From assembly GCA_964453435.1 (NCBI GenBank), contig CAYVQZ010000035.1:1-55163 (forward strand): a stretch of DNA of 55,163 nt, in the 5' to 3' direction. Of the stretch, positions 16,036 to 24,243 are shown one piece after another. The translations under genes and the position numbers were made by a program. This DNA is from CAYVQZ01 sp964453435 (GTDB lineage: Bacteria > Abyssobacteria > SURF-5). Within the stretch, counting starts at the first letter, position 1. Every line of letters begins with the position of its first letter. The notes under the pieces are model-generated. The model saw only the letters and a list, made by a program, of their open reading frames with translations. It made no database searches and was not told where the DNA came from.

Positions 16036-18708
16036 TCATTCTTCAGCCTCCGGATGGACCGTGACCGGCTCCTCAGTCTCCGACTCGCGTTGACCTTTCT
16101 TCTTCAACAGGTCGACCATTGCCAGGTCGATTTTGGGGTTGTCTATAGGACCCCGCGCAATGAAATCCATGGAAACGGTTGATTCCTGTGCTCGCTGCAA
16201 TCCTTCGCCCGCTATCGGCACGGCCCCGAGAACTGAGCCGATGGAGCCAAGCGGCACGGCGGTAATTTTCAGGTCGACCGTGCGCTCCGCAAGGTTAAAG
16301 TCGCCTTTGCAAATCAAGTTAGCAACGCCGCTTTCAAGCCGCAGGTCTTCGGTGTGTGCGACCCCTTCCTTAAGGTCGAAGTTGCCTTCTATCTTCGTGT
16401 ACGTATTAGTCGTCGGGTCCAGTGACCGCCCGCCGGTCCGTGCGGCATCGATGAGAGTGTTCAAAAGCGCAAGCTCGCGAAGCCCCGGCACAAACATCGT
16501 AAGCGCCGGCGCCTGCATGGCCATATAGACCGTCTTTATGATGGGCGCTTCGCCGACTTTTCCGTCCCTGGCTGTCAGCTTCAACTTTCCGTTGACCGAG
16601 CGCAGCACATCCTCGAAGTTTCCGCCCGCTTCGCCATTCAGGGCGCCCTCCGCAATGAGGGCGCCGGTCATATTTCTTGTTTTCGCATTCAGTTGTTCCA
16701 GCAGGTTTTCAAGGCTCCAGTTTTCTCCCGTGAACGTGAGGCTCCAGAGCGTTGGTTTCTCCGAGGCGTCGAGCTTGAGCGACCCTCGAAAATCACCCTC
16801 GAAAACCTTCGCCTCCACCGGCTCAAAGCGATAGGAATCGCCGGAAATTTCTATCGTGGCCTTGGTAAACTCGGTCCGTATGCCGCCCGCGTAAATGGAA
16901 TCCGCGACAACAAGCAGTTTTAATTCAAACTCACTCTTGCCTCGCGGCTTGCCGTCACTGCGCTGCCTGAGCTTCCCTGCGACCCCTTGCACCGACGCGA
17001 TTACCTGGTCCACGTTCACCATCTCGCTGCGGAGCGTTCCCGTGAGCCGCGGTTTGTCAAAACCCCTCATCTGTCCCTTGAACTCGTGTCTCGAGCCCTC
17101 GAACCAGAAGGACGAAGAGGTTACCGTTACGCCCTCATGGTCGGCCTTTATCTTTGCGTACAACTCTTGGATGGGATCCGTCAGGCCTTCAACCTCGGCA
17201 AACGCTCTCTCGAGCGAGCCGTCAACCGCGAATCCGGTCTCCTCGGCATCGCGCGAAGCCTGCCACAGCTCGGCGTGCAGGGCAACGGTTCCTTCGTCGA
17301 ACCTCACCAGCGGTATTTTGTCCATCCTCCTCAATGCGATCTTGTTGGTTTTCACCGACACGCGCGCCCATGGTTCCGCAGTCTTTTTCAGCCGGCCGGC
17401 CCCTGTGAATATTGCATTTGCCACATCCAACTCGTACCGCTCGAGCACGACCTCGTCCGGAAACTCGAGACGGGCGGTGAATTGCAGCGAACCGCCCGTG
17501 CGCGGTTCCTTGCGTGCGACTCGCGGAATAGAGAGCGTCGTCGGCGTGAGGTCAAGGTTCGCAGTGAGCTCGACCGCGCTGCGAGAGCCCGTGATATCGA
17601 CGGAAGCATCGAGCGGACCCTGCGGCTCGATGGCCGAGACGATTTCACTGCTCGTGAGGGTTGTGACCTCCTCCAGCAGCGCCCTGCTTGTTCCCTCCAG
17701 GTTCATTGCCAATTTCTCAGTCCACATTTTATCAACGGACCCCGTAAACGACGCGGCGCTTCCTCCGAGGTTTAGTTGCAGGTCCGCCACCTTCATATGC
17801 CCCTCATATGAGTCGAGGCCGGCCGTCAGGCTGCCGCCCGCCTCGAGGTTTTTTGTTAGCCGACCATTTACCGAAATGCTCGCCTGTATTCCAAGATTTC
17901 GGAGGAGTCCCTTTGCTTCGGCCGTCGCTTCGGCCAGCCATTCCCCTTCGGGCAGGTCGCCCGTCTTCAGGCCTGCGAGGGGACCCGTTCTATATATTTT
18001 CATATTTGCCGTGGCAGTGAGCGAACGGTCTGCGGTTGTCATTTGGTCGAGCCTCCCGGATATCGTTCCTTTCAGCGGCGAAGCGGTGAACGTCGCCGAA
18101 CCGAGCTCGGCAAAATCGTTCTCTATGTCAATCGTTCCTTTCACGTTCTCCGCCGTCACAACGTTGTCGGTCGGTCGATCGTCGAGCCGAATGCTGCCGT
18201 TCCGGATTTCAATTTGTCTGGTCATCAACCGCCCGTCGCGCTCTCTCGCGTCGTCCGGTCTCCGACGAATATTGGACCACAGCTCTTCGACATTCCATTT
18301 GCCGTCATCATTTCGAACAAGGTCGGCCCTCGGCCCGTGAACGACGATTTTTTCAACCACCACGTTACCCTTGAAAAGCGGGAGAAGGGTCGGGTCCAGC
18401 CATATCTCTCGCGCCGACCCAATCTCTTGGGAGGTTTCGTCATCCAGCAAACGGACATCATGAGCGGTAACCTGAACATCGGGAAGGAAACGGACCGTAA
18501 CAAGTGATATTCGCACTTCCTCTCCCAGTTCTGCGGATAGACGCTCTTCCACCATGCGAGTCACCCGCTCGATGGGGCGAATCAGCAGAGCCAGGATAAT
18601 CACGGCTGATAAAATCAGCAAAACAAGGAGGATCATCCCGCCCAGAATCCTCAGCGGACCTCGCTTTCGGGAGCGCGTCGTGTCGCCCCTCTCTCTCGCA
18701 TCATTCAT
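16036..18708 (-). CDS. AsmA-family envelope protein
   Basis: 890-aa protein with a basic N-terminus, one transmembrane anchor (about 20-45), then long beta-rich repeats. The segment VRFLPDVQVTAHDVRLLDDE...EIWLDPTLLPLFKGNVVVEKIVVHGPRADLVR is typical of AsmA N-domains. The C-terminal half ends with the conserved AsmA block (LKLTARDGKVGEAP..., IEGNFDLKEGVAHTEDLRLES). AsmA proteins span the periplasm and are implicated in lipid transport to the outer membrane, so this indicates a two-membrane envelope. A second, smaller AsmA/GspN-like gene is at 20728. Acidic tail at the C-terminus. Confidence 0.88.
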   Translation of the reverse strand: MNDARERGDTTRSRKRGPLRILGGMILLVLLILSAVIILALLIRPIERVTRMVEERLSAELGEEVRISLVTVRFLPDVQVTAHDVRLLDDETSQEIGSAREIWLDPTLLPLFKGNVVVEKIVVHGPRADLVRNDDGKWNVEELWSNIRRRPDDARERDGRLMTRQIEIRNGSIRLDDRPTDNVVTAENVKGTIDIENDFAELGSATFTASPLKGTISGRLDQMTTADRSLTATANMKIYRTGPLAGLKTGDLPEGEWLAEATAEAKGLLRNLGIQASISVNGRLTKNLEAGGSLTAGLDSYEGHMKVADLQLNLGGSAASFTGSVDKMWTEKLAMNLEGTSRALLEEVTTLTSSEIVSAIEPQGPLDASVDITGSRSAVELTANLDLTPTTLSIPRVARKEPRTGGSLQFTARLEFPDEVVLERYELDVANAIFTGAGRLKKTAEPWARVSVKTNKIALRRMDKIPLVRFDEGTVALHAELWQASRDAEETGFAVDGSLERAFAEVEGLTDPIQELYAKIKADHEGVTVTSSSFWFEGSRHEFKGQMRGFDKPRLTGTLRSEMVNVDQVIASVQGVAGKLRQRSDGKPRGKSEFELKLLVVADSIYAGGIRTEFTKATIEISGDSYRFEPVEAKVFEGDFRGSLKLDASEKPTLWSLTFTGENWSLENLLEQLNAKTRNMTGALIAEGALNGEAGGNFEDVLRSVNGKLKLTARDGKVGEAPIIKTVYMAMQAPALTMFVPGLRELALLNTLIDAARTGGRSLDPTTNTYTKIEGNFDLKEGVAHTEDLRLESGVANLICKGDFNLAERTVDLKITAVPLGSIGSVLGAVPIAGEGLQRAQESTVSMDFIARGPIDNPKIDLAMVDLLKKKGQRESETEEPVTVHPEAEE

Positions 18709-19265
18709 TCGCTCACACTCCGCTTACTGTTCCTGTCATCCCGTTCTTGGCTCTTACCTCCCGTGCGAAGTTTCCTTGTCGCATCAAAAGAATCCTCGCG
18801 GAAACCACGGTTCAGCCTGGTTTCATGCAGCCGGGAGATTTGTGCAATTGAGTAATGGTATAAGCCTACAACAATATCCGAGAAACGGCAAGCCGGGAGC
18901 GAAGTATGCTTGTGAAGGCGCACGCACCGGATTTGTCCCCGCACCCTGCGTCCGACACCTGAAACCAGAGGCCGGAATCGGGAGCTGAGTGTGTCCGATA
19001 ATTCGCCGAGGTGTGCTTCGGGAGCAGTCCGCCAAACTCCGAATCCCTTGTTTTTGGGTTATCGGGGGGACACCATGCCGCATGGTGTCCCCCATAACCC
19101 GCATCACCAACCGTGGGGCGGATTCACAGTTGCCTGCGCAGAGTTTTCGGCGCATGTGCAATCGCGGGGCGGATAGAAATTCCTTCTTACGCCCTATTGA
19201 CAGGCTGGCGGTGATACCAATATAATTTGGTTTTGGAAATATCCGATGCTGGGAGGCAGAAAATA
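18709..19265. other. Repeat-bearing intergenic region
   Basis: 557 bp between divergent genes. The left part (18709-18980) shows nothing I can name. From 18984 it contains the GTGTCCGATAATT motif, the inverted half repeat and the 45-nt hairpin described next, then GGCGGATTCACAGTT. A GGGAGG ribosome site for the next gene lies at its right end. ORFs reading through it are repeat translations. Confidence 0.6.
19015..19100. repeat. Hybrid repeat: inverted half element plus 45-nt hairpin
   Basis: 19015-19047 is the inverse of the right half of the copy at 5119-5193 (AGTCCGCCAA then CGAATCCC). 19056-19100 is a 45-nt hairpin, with arms GGGTTAT...GGGGGACACCATGC and its complement, one CG bulge in the left arm. 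The downstream GCATCACC...CGTG tail resembles the tails after the other copies. Confidence 0.85.
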
Positions 19266-19574
19266 ATGTATGAAAAAGGGGAAACCATCAGGGTCACGGT
19301 GGACATCAGCGAACAGGGAGTCACCGAACTGCAGTTTATCGGAAAGGTTCTGATCGACGCCAGCGATTTCATGGCAATCCAATTCGATACCATCATCATC
19401 CCGAAAGTGGAAATCAAATCTGCCGAACCAGTGCCGGAGGAACCGTTGGAAGAGGTTCTTGGAACGACGATATCGCACGCGGACGACGTGAAGCGGCCGA
19501 AACCGCCAAAAGTGGAAAACGTGCGGTTTTTGCCCCTGACGCCCGAAGGTCCCAAGCAAAAACCGCACAAATGA
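19266..19574 (+). CDS. Small protein with proline-rich tail
   Basis: 102-aa protein of unknown function. Residues 1-50 (YEKGETIRVTVDISEQGV..LQFIGKVLIDASDFMAIQFDTIIIPK) look like a small beta-barrel. Residues 55-102 are Pro/Glu/Lys-rich and probably disordered. GGGAGG precedes ATG 19266; the frame is open from 19227 but without a better ribosome site. It converges on the FmdB-type gene with a 39-bp gap. A nucleic-acid or ligand-binding beta-barrel is only a guess. Confidence 0.6.
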   Translation: MYEKGETIRVTVDISEQGVTELQFIGKVLIDASDFMAIQFDTIIIPKVEIKSAEPVPEEPLEEVLGTTISHADDVKRPKPPKVENVRFLPLTPEGPKQKPHK

Positions 19575-19613
19575 CAGTTGTATGAGGAGGGGGCCGGCTT
19601 CCCCGGCGTGGTA

Positions 19614-19778
19614 TTAGCTCTTTTTCGAGGTGGCGGCAAAGAATCCCGTGATCAGCTTCTCCGTCTTTTTGCTCTTGCACTTCGGGCATTTCGGCTTGCC
19701 CTTTTCAAGCTCGCTCACCGACATCTTCACCGAAAATCTTTTCTTGCAGGCCGTACATCTGTATTCGTAAACAGGCAT
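19614..19778 (-). CDS. FmdB-family zinc-ribbon protein
   Basis: 54-aa protein beginning MPVYEYRCTACKKRF, the signature of the FmdB/CxxC_CXXC_SSSS family. Two CxxC pairs (CTAC and CPKC) would bind one zinc, and the end is the usual Ser/Lys-rich tail (ATSKKS). Family members are small putative regulators of unknown target. The start at 19778 is supported by GAGGAGG upstream; an upstream extension to 19805 is unlikely. Confidence 0.9.
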   Translation of the reverse strand: MPVYEYRCTACKKRFSVKMSVSELEKGKPKCPKCKSKKTEKLITGFFAATSKKS

Positions 19779-20081
19779 ACACTCCTCCTCTCTGTTCTCG
19801 TCCACTGCACATGTTCACGGGTGCAATCCCACGCTTTTTCCCCTCTCCTTCATCAGAACGTCCTCGTTCAACCCCGGTCGCTTTTAGAAGGGTGTATTCG
19901 CTGCGGCGGTGACCTGCCGGCCACGCACAAGCAAAACTCGCGATCCCACCCTTGCGCGGGGAAAACGGATGTACTAATATTTATTATATTCGAAAGCTTT
20001 ATTTTTGCAAGAGGTTCGGGGCGGGGTTGCGAACGGGGAAAACGAATTATATAATCATGCCGCCCGAAAAAGCCGGAGATA
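19779..20081. other. Divergent intergenic region, AT-rich core
   Basis: 303 bp between two divergent genes. A local AT-rich stretch around 19972-20012 and a TATAAT-like sequence (ATTATATAATC) just before 20060 probably hold the promoter of the rightward gene. No repeat or RNA structure was recognised. Confidence 0.4.
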
Positions 20082-20591
20082 ATGGGTGTTCCAATGGAAT
20101 TGATTTCAAAAGTTGCGGTCAAGAAAATTACGCGAAGCCTCGCCTCGCAATCCACCCGCGAGATGTCGCTCGAGGCCGAGCGGTTCAACCGCGAGCAACC
20201 CCTTCTGGCTTCCTTCCTTTCTGCGTTCACGTCGGAACTCCCCCGGGAGGCGCAGGACCTCACCCTCTATCTCGCATATCTGGTCTGGCGCATATTCGAG
20301 GAGGGCGGAAAGCGGGTGCATCGTGTCTCGGCAACTGTCATTCTGCACGAGATACAGGAGAACTGGCGGTTCGTCGAGCGATTTGTGCAGCTGAGTCGCA
20401 GCGAGATCGGCGGCTATTTGAGCGAACTCGATTTTCTTGCCCAGCCGCATATACTTGATTACGTGGCAAGCTCGATTCTGGAAGAAGGCCGGCAGAGCAA
20501 GATAGCGGAACACCACCTGGGTTACATGATTTTTGTCTTGAAGACGGTCCTCGATTCCCTCGATGCGGCAGCCAGCGAAAAGGACCATTGA
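20082..20591 (+). CDS. Helical protein of unknown function
   Basis: 169-aa predicted all-helical, soluble protein. No recognisable motif. The sequence is regular and amphipathic with charged helices (REMSLEAERFNREQ, FVERFVQLSRSEIGGYLSELDFL), conserved-looking tryptophans and a hydrophobic C-terminal helix. An ATG at 20094 is an alternative start. It is followed by a GspN/AsmA-like gene 136 bp downstream on the same strand. Confidence 0.65.
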   Translation: MGVPMELISKVAVKKITRSLASQSTREMSLEAERFNREQPLLASFLSAFTSELPREAQDLTLYLAYLVWRIFEEGGKRVHRVSATVILHEIQENWRFVERFVQLSRSEIGGYLSELDFLAQPHILDYVASSILEEGRQSKIAEHHLGYMIFVLKTVLDSLDAAASEKDH

Positions 20592-20727
20592 AGCCTCCAT
20601 CGTTCCGTACCTCGGCAATGGTTTCCGGCAAAGAATCGACGCTCCTTTTGGTTATTCGCAGGCCACCCCTGGAGTTCGACAGTGATTTGTCCGGCAATGG
20701 GTCGAGCGCAACCAGAACGGGAATCAA

Positions 20728-21675
20728 ATGAGTAAAACGAAGCAAGCCGGCTTATTCCTTATTCTTGCGATCTTGACAATTATTGTGGCTATTGTCGCCT
20801 TCAACCCCGCGAAGCGGGTTGAGACGCTGCTGATGGCCCTTGCGGAAACGAACGCCCCGAAAGGAACTGCCATCGGCACAATCAAGTACCGCTTTCCCTC
20901 GCGGATTGCAGTCGCCGATGTCTCCATACCGGTTCGGGTAAGAGATGGGGAACGGCGCCTCCTTCTTGAAAACCTGGACGGCAGGGTCTCGCTGCTGCCG
21001 TTGCTGCGTCGAAACCTGCATGCGACCGTTGAGACCGACTTCTTTGGAGGAACCCTGTGGGTGCAAATCCGGCCGGAAGGGTCGCTGTTGATTTCCGCCA
21101 ACGGTTCACAGTCTGTCGCCATTGATGCCAGAGCCAGAAACATGGACGTCTCCGAAGTCTGCGCGTTTTTCCGAACCCCGACACTTGTCACGGGACTGTG
21201 TGGTATCGACGTGGAAGGCGAGATTGACGGTCCGGGTACGGAAAATTTCACCGGAACGGCGCTGGCCGTCGGCGAGAACATAGACGTGCCTCCCATTGCC
21301 ATGGAAAAGGTCGTTCTTCCAGAGAACCACCGGGCAACTATAAGGGCACAGGCCTCCGCGGAACGGGGGAAAATTATTATCAGCGACTTTCATCTCGAGG
21401 GAACCGGCTACGACCTCGCCGGAACCGGAGAAGTCTTGCTCGAAAAGCCCGTTGCGAGCAGTCCCGTCAAAGGCGCTGTCTCGGTGATCCTTAAGGAACG
21501 GCTCATTATCAAGGACGAAGAACTGCGCCGCAGCGGGGCGGAGAGCTTCGCGGACGTCTTGATCGACACCCGCAGCAAGGTTTTTTTCACCGTCAAAGGC
21601 ACTGTTGAAGAGCCGGTCATCAAGCTCGACTCCGCATCCTCCCTTGGCACGTTGCTGCAGCATTTCAACCGCTGA
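20728..21675 (+). CDS. GspN/AsmA-like membrane-anchored protein
   Basis: 315-aa protein with an N-terminal transmembrane anchor (residues 7-26) and a beta-rich periplasmic part. The order of elements (RFPSRIAVADVSIPVR, LLLENLDGRVSLLPLLR, TDFFGGTLWVQI, then a C-terminal VFFTVKGTVEEPVIKL block) fits the type II secretion protein GspN and the related AsmA C-domains. Other general-secretion genes are not in the window, apart from a GspF-N-like mini-gene 200 bp downstream. A lipid-transfer-like AsmA role is equally possible. Confidence 0.65.
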   Translation: MSKTKQAGLFLILAILTIIVAIVAFNPAKRVETLLMALAETNAPKGTAIGTIKYRFPSRIAVADVSIPVRVRDGERRLLLENLDGRVSLLPLLRRNLHATVETDFFGGTLWVQIRPEGSLLISANGSQSVAIDARARNMDVSEVCAFFRTPTLVTGLCGIDVEGEIDGPGTENFTGTALAVGENIDVPPIAMEKVVLPENHRATIRAQASAERGKIIISDFHLEGTGYDLAGTGEVLLEKPVASSPVKGAVSVILKERLIIKDEELRRSGAESFADVLIDTRSKVFFTVKGTVEEPVIKLDSASSLGTLLQHFNR

Positions 21676-21708
21676 CTCGCTCACCCTGTTGTCTTCCATG
21701 CCTCCACT

Positions 21709-21801
21709 TGAGACACGCAATTTTTGGCGTTGAGCGTCAATCTGAGACACGGGAAAGGCGCCTGGGAGACCTTGTCAACTCGTAACCCTTTGCTTGACAA
21801 G
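21709..21801 (+). promoter_or_regulatory. Possible enhancer sites for sigma54 promoter
   Basis: Two TGAGACACG direct repeats (21709-21717 and 21743-21751, 34 bp apart) and an inverted repeat CTTGTCAA...TTGACAAG (21771-21778/21794-21801) lie 20-140 bp upstream of the sigma54 promoter, where activator-binding sites are normally found. Function is inferred from position only. Confidence 0.4.
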
Positions 21802-21823
21802 GGCTTTTAGAGTGAAGGCGGCT

Positions 21824-21839
21824 TTGGCACAGCAATTGC
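21824..21839 (+). promoter_or_regulatory. sigma54 (RpoN) promoter
   Basis: TTGGCACAGCAATTGC matches the -24/-12 consensus: GG at 21826-21827 and GC at 21838-21839 with exactly ten bases between. A perfect 10-bp palindrome with a 4-base loop (21840-21863) covers the expected start site near 21850 and could be an operator. The 65-aa mini-gene follows. Confidence 0.75.
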
Positions 21840-21881
21840 TCGTCTATTTCATCAAATAGACGATTGGAGGTGCCTGCACGT

Positions 21882-22079
21882 ATGAAAAAGTTTTATTACA
21901 TTGCTCTTAAGGATGGCAGGACTTCCGAGGGTATCATTCGGTCGAAATCAATGGATTCAGCACGCAGAGAGTTGATGGAGCAGGGGATGGAGGAAATCAA
22001 TCTCGCAATACTTCGCTCTGACAACGTCGAATTTCTCGATCTGAACAGTGACCAACTCGGAGGGAGTGTGCGTCCCTAA
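21882..22079 (+). CDS. 65-aa GspF-N-like small protein
   Basis: Small soluble protein; residues 1-45 (FYYIALKDGRTSEGIIRSKSMDSARREL..QGMEEINLAIL) resemble the N-terminal 45 residues of GspF/PilC-type platform proteins (YxA.D..G....G.I.a.s...A...L...G). The membrane part is absent. Ribosome site GGAGGTG lies nine bases before ATG 21882. It has its own sigma54 promoter and terminator, so it is a monocistronic regulated unit. Function unknown; a regulator or decoy of pilus/secretion assembly is speculation. Confidence 0.7.
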   Translation: MKKFYYIALKDGRTSEGIIRSKSMDSARRELMEQGMEEINLAILRSDNVEFLDLNSDQLGGSVRP

Positions 22080-22142
22080 AGAAAACGAGAGCGCATGCGG
22101 GACACGCGCTATGGCGGCAGGGTGCGGAACACTTGCGTTGGT

Positions 22143-22186
22143 GATGGACCGGAGCACTGAGTTGCTTCGGTCCATCTCTCTTTTTA
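22143..22186 (+). terminator. Intrinsic terminator of the small-protein gene
   Basis: GATGGACCG (22143-22151) pairs with CGGTCCATC (22168-22176) and is followed by TCTCTTTTT. It separates the small-protein gene from the convergent hflC. Confidence 0.85.
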
Positions 22187-22210
22187 TCAGACAGCGGTAA
22201 AAGAACGCGG

Positions 22211-23188
22211 TTACTTCAGGTATTGGTAGACCCCGCCCGAAGTGCTCATGATGAGTTGGTCCGTCGGAGTGGTAGATTGTCTGATTGCTTCGAGCGACTG
22301 CAGAAATTTGTAAAATTCCTCGTGGGCGGCGTAGGTGTCGGCATAAATTGCGGCGGCCCGTCCATCACCCCGCCCCTTGATGATTTCGGCTTCCTTGTAT
22401 GCTTCAGCAAGGATAATTTTCACGTCACGGTCGGTCTCGGCCCGGATTTTCGCCGCTTCTTCTTCGCCTTCGGAGCGATAGCGTTTTGAGATTCGCTCGC
22501 GCTCGGCTTTCATTCGATTGAAAACGGCATTGAGGTTTTCCTGCGGAAGGTCGGCCCGTTTGATTCGCACATCGAGAATCTGAATGCCATACTGCCTGGC
22601 CGTCCTGTCCGCTTTCTGAGTGACCGCGTTCATTATGGTCTCTCGCCCTGTCCGGATCTTTTCTTCGAGAGACGGAATATTCTCGCTCCGCACAATCTCA
22701 ACCAAATCGCTTTTTGCGAGTTCCTCCCGAAGGACGGAATAGATGATATCATCGAGGCGGGATTGGGCTCCATTCTCTGTCCTCACGGTCTGGATGAACA
22801 GCAGCGGGTTGACGATTCGCCAGCGTGCGAAATTGTCCACGAGCAGGTGTTTCTTGTCCCTCGTGACGATATCGGTCGGCTCCGCATCGTACTCGATCAG
22901 CCTGTCTTCCAGCACGATGACCTTCTCCAGGAAAGGAATCTTCATGTAAAGCCCGGCCCCTTCCTTGATGGCCACGCTCGTGTCTTTTGCCTGCTCGTAT
23001 TCGTTTATGGCGGCGTTGAGGTCGCTCTTTAAATCATCCGGGATCGAGCCCAGGACAATTCGCACGGGCTCCCCGAAAAATGTGACGACAACCTGTTGTG
23101 TTTCATCAACAATGAAAAACGAGCCAAAAAGCAATATGACAAGCACCGCGGCGATTCCGACAGCCGCTGCCGCTCCGGCGCTCTTCAT
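22211..23188 (-). CDS. hflC: HflC-like SPFH membrane protein
   Basis: 325-aa SPFH-domain (stomatin/prohibitin-like) protein: N-terminal transmembrane helix (about 7-29), then IVDETQQVVVTFFGEPV at the start of the SPFH domain. A charged coiled-coil follows (FNRMKAERERISKRYRSEGEEEAAKIRAETDRD). HflC with HflK forms a cage around the FtsH protease and modulates membrane proteolysis. Overlaps hflK by ATGA (23185-23188), so translation is coupled. Last gene of the long minus-strand run. Confidence 0.9.
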   Translation of the reverse strand: MKSAGAAAAVGIAAVLVILLFGSFFIVDETQQVVVTFFGEPVRIVLGSIPDDLKSDLNAAINEYEQAKDTSVAIKEGAGLYMKIPFLEKVIVLEDRLIEYDAEPTDIVTRDKKHLLVDNFARWRIVNPLLFIQTVRTENGAQSRLDDIIYSVLREELAKSDLVEIVRSENIPSLEEKIRTGRETIMNAVTQKADRTARQYGIQILDVRIKRADLPQENLNAVFNRMKAERERISKRYRSEGEEEAAKIRAETDRDVKIILAEAYKEAEIIKGRGDGRAAAIYADTYAAHEEFYKFLQSLEAIRQSTTPTDQLIMSTSGGVYQYLK

Positions 23189-24210
23189 CGCTCTTCTCCC
23201 TTGCCGGGACTTGTCAGTTGGTTCAGATTCACAATGCTGGCTTCTTCGTCAACGATGACCTTTTTGAATCGGGGCAACACGGCTTTCATGGTTTCGAGAT
23301 AGAGGCGTTCCCTCGTGATTGACCGCGCCTTCTCATATTCCTTTGCAAGCGCCAGGAAGCGGCTGACATCTCCCTCGGCCCTGGCAACGCGCTCGCGTTC
23401 GTATCCCTCAGCTTCGCGCAAAAGCTTCGCCGCCTCGCCGCGCGCCTGCGGAATCTTCTCGTTCTGGTATCCGCGCGCCGTATTGATTATCCGATTGCGG
23501 TCCTCCTTTGCGGTCGCGACGTCTTTGAACGCATTGGCTACCTCGCGCGGCGGCTGAACATCCTGAAGTTGAACTGCAATGATTTGAACTCCGATATCGT
23601 ACAGGTCCGCAAGCGATTGAATTTTTTCCTGTATCTCTATCTGGATCTCGGTCTTGCCGACCGTCAGGGTATCATCAATCGGCCGGTTCCCGACGACCTG
23701 GCGCTCCGCCGCCTCGGCGAGGTGGTGAAGCGTTTGCGTCGGGTCGCGAACATTGAAGAGATAGGCGACAGGATTACGTATCCGGTACTGAACGATCATG
23801 CTGCTGTTGACGACGTTCTCGTCGCCCGTCAACATCTGCGCTTCCTTCAGCATGCGCGGGTCGTTGCCGGCGTCGCGGTAGACGGCGGGCGGCCCCTGCG
23901 AAACGGTTCGGAACCCGACCTCGATGCGCTTTACCTGCGTCACTTTCGGAAGCTTCACGGTCTGTATCGGCCAGGGAAATTTGAAATGCAGGCCGGGCGA
24001 AGTTGACGAGGTGTATCTGCCGAAGGTTTGAATGATACCTTCTTCGTCGGCGTCGACGATGTAGAAGGGACCACCAAAAATGAACCAGACAAGGATTAAA
24101 AGCAGAAGGAGAGCCATTCCGAGCTTGGGGGGAGAAATGTTAATGTTGATTTCGCGGCGAAACCGGTCCATGTCGAACACGTCCCCGCCATCCTGTCGTC
24201 GGTAGCCCAT
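23185..24210 (-). CDS. hflK: HflK-like SPFH membrane protein
   Basis: 341-aa partner of HflC. Transmembrane helix at about 20-40 (LLLLILVWFIFGGPFYIV), then VDADEEGIIQTFGRYTSSTSPGLHFKFPWPIQTVKL, the HflK-type SPFH start. A long helical C-terminal region follows. Cytosolic N-terminus with Arg/Asp-rich sequence. I use the ATG at 24210 (MGYRRQDGG); an in-frame ATG six codons earlier has no ribosome site either. It follows gltX with a 33-bp gap. Confidence 0.9.
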   Translation of the reverse strand: MGYRRQDGGDVFDMDRFRREININISPPKLGMALLLLLILVWFIFGGPFYIVDADEEGIIQTFGRYTSSTSPGLHFKFPWPIQTVKLPKVTQVKRIEVGFRTVSQGPPAVYRDAGNDPRMLKEAQMLTGDENVVNSSMIVQYRIRNPVAYLFNVRDPTQTLHHLAEAAERQVVGNRPIDDTLTVGKTEIQIEIQEKIQSLADLYDIGVQIIAVQLQDVQPPREVANAFKDVATAKEDRNRIINTARGYQNEKIPQARGEAAKLLREAEGYERERVARAEGDVSRFLALAKEYEKARSITRERLYLETMKAVLPRFKKVIVDEEASIVNLNQLTSPGKGEER

Positions 24211-24243
24211 CGCGAAGCATCTTAACACACATGTTCGGCATAT

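Noticed and set aside
16895..18340. 481-aa plus-strand ORF antisense to the AsmA gene
   Set aside because: Ser/Arg/Pro-rich shadow of a GC-rich gene; no motif, no ribosome site, and the opposite strand encodes a clear AsmA protein.
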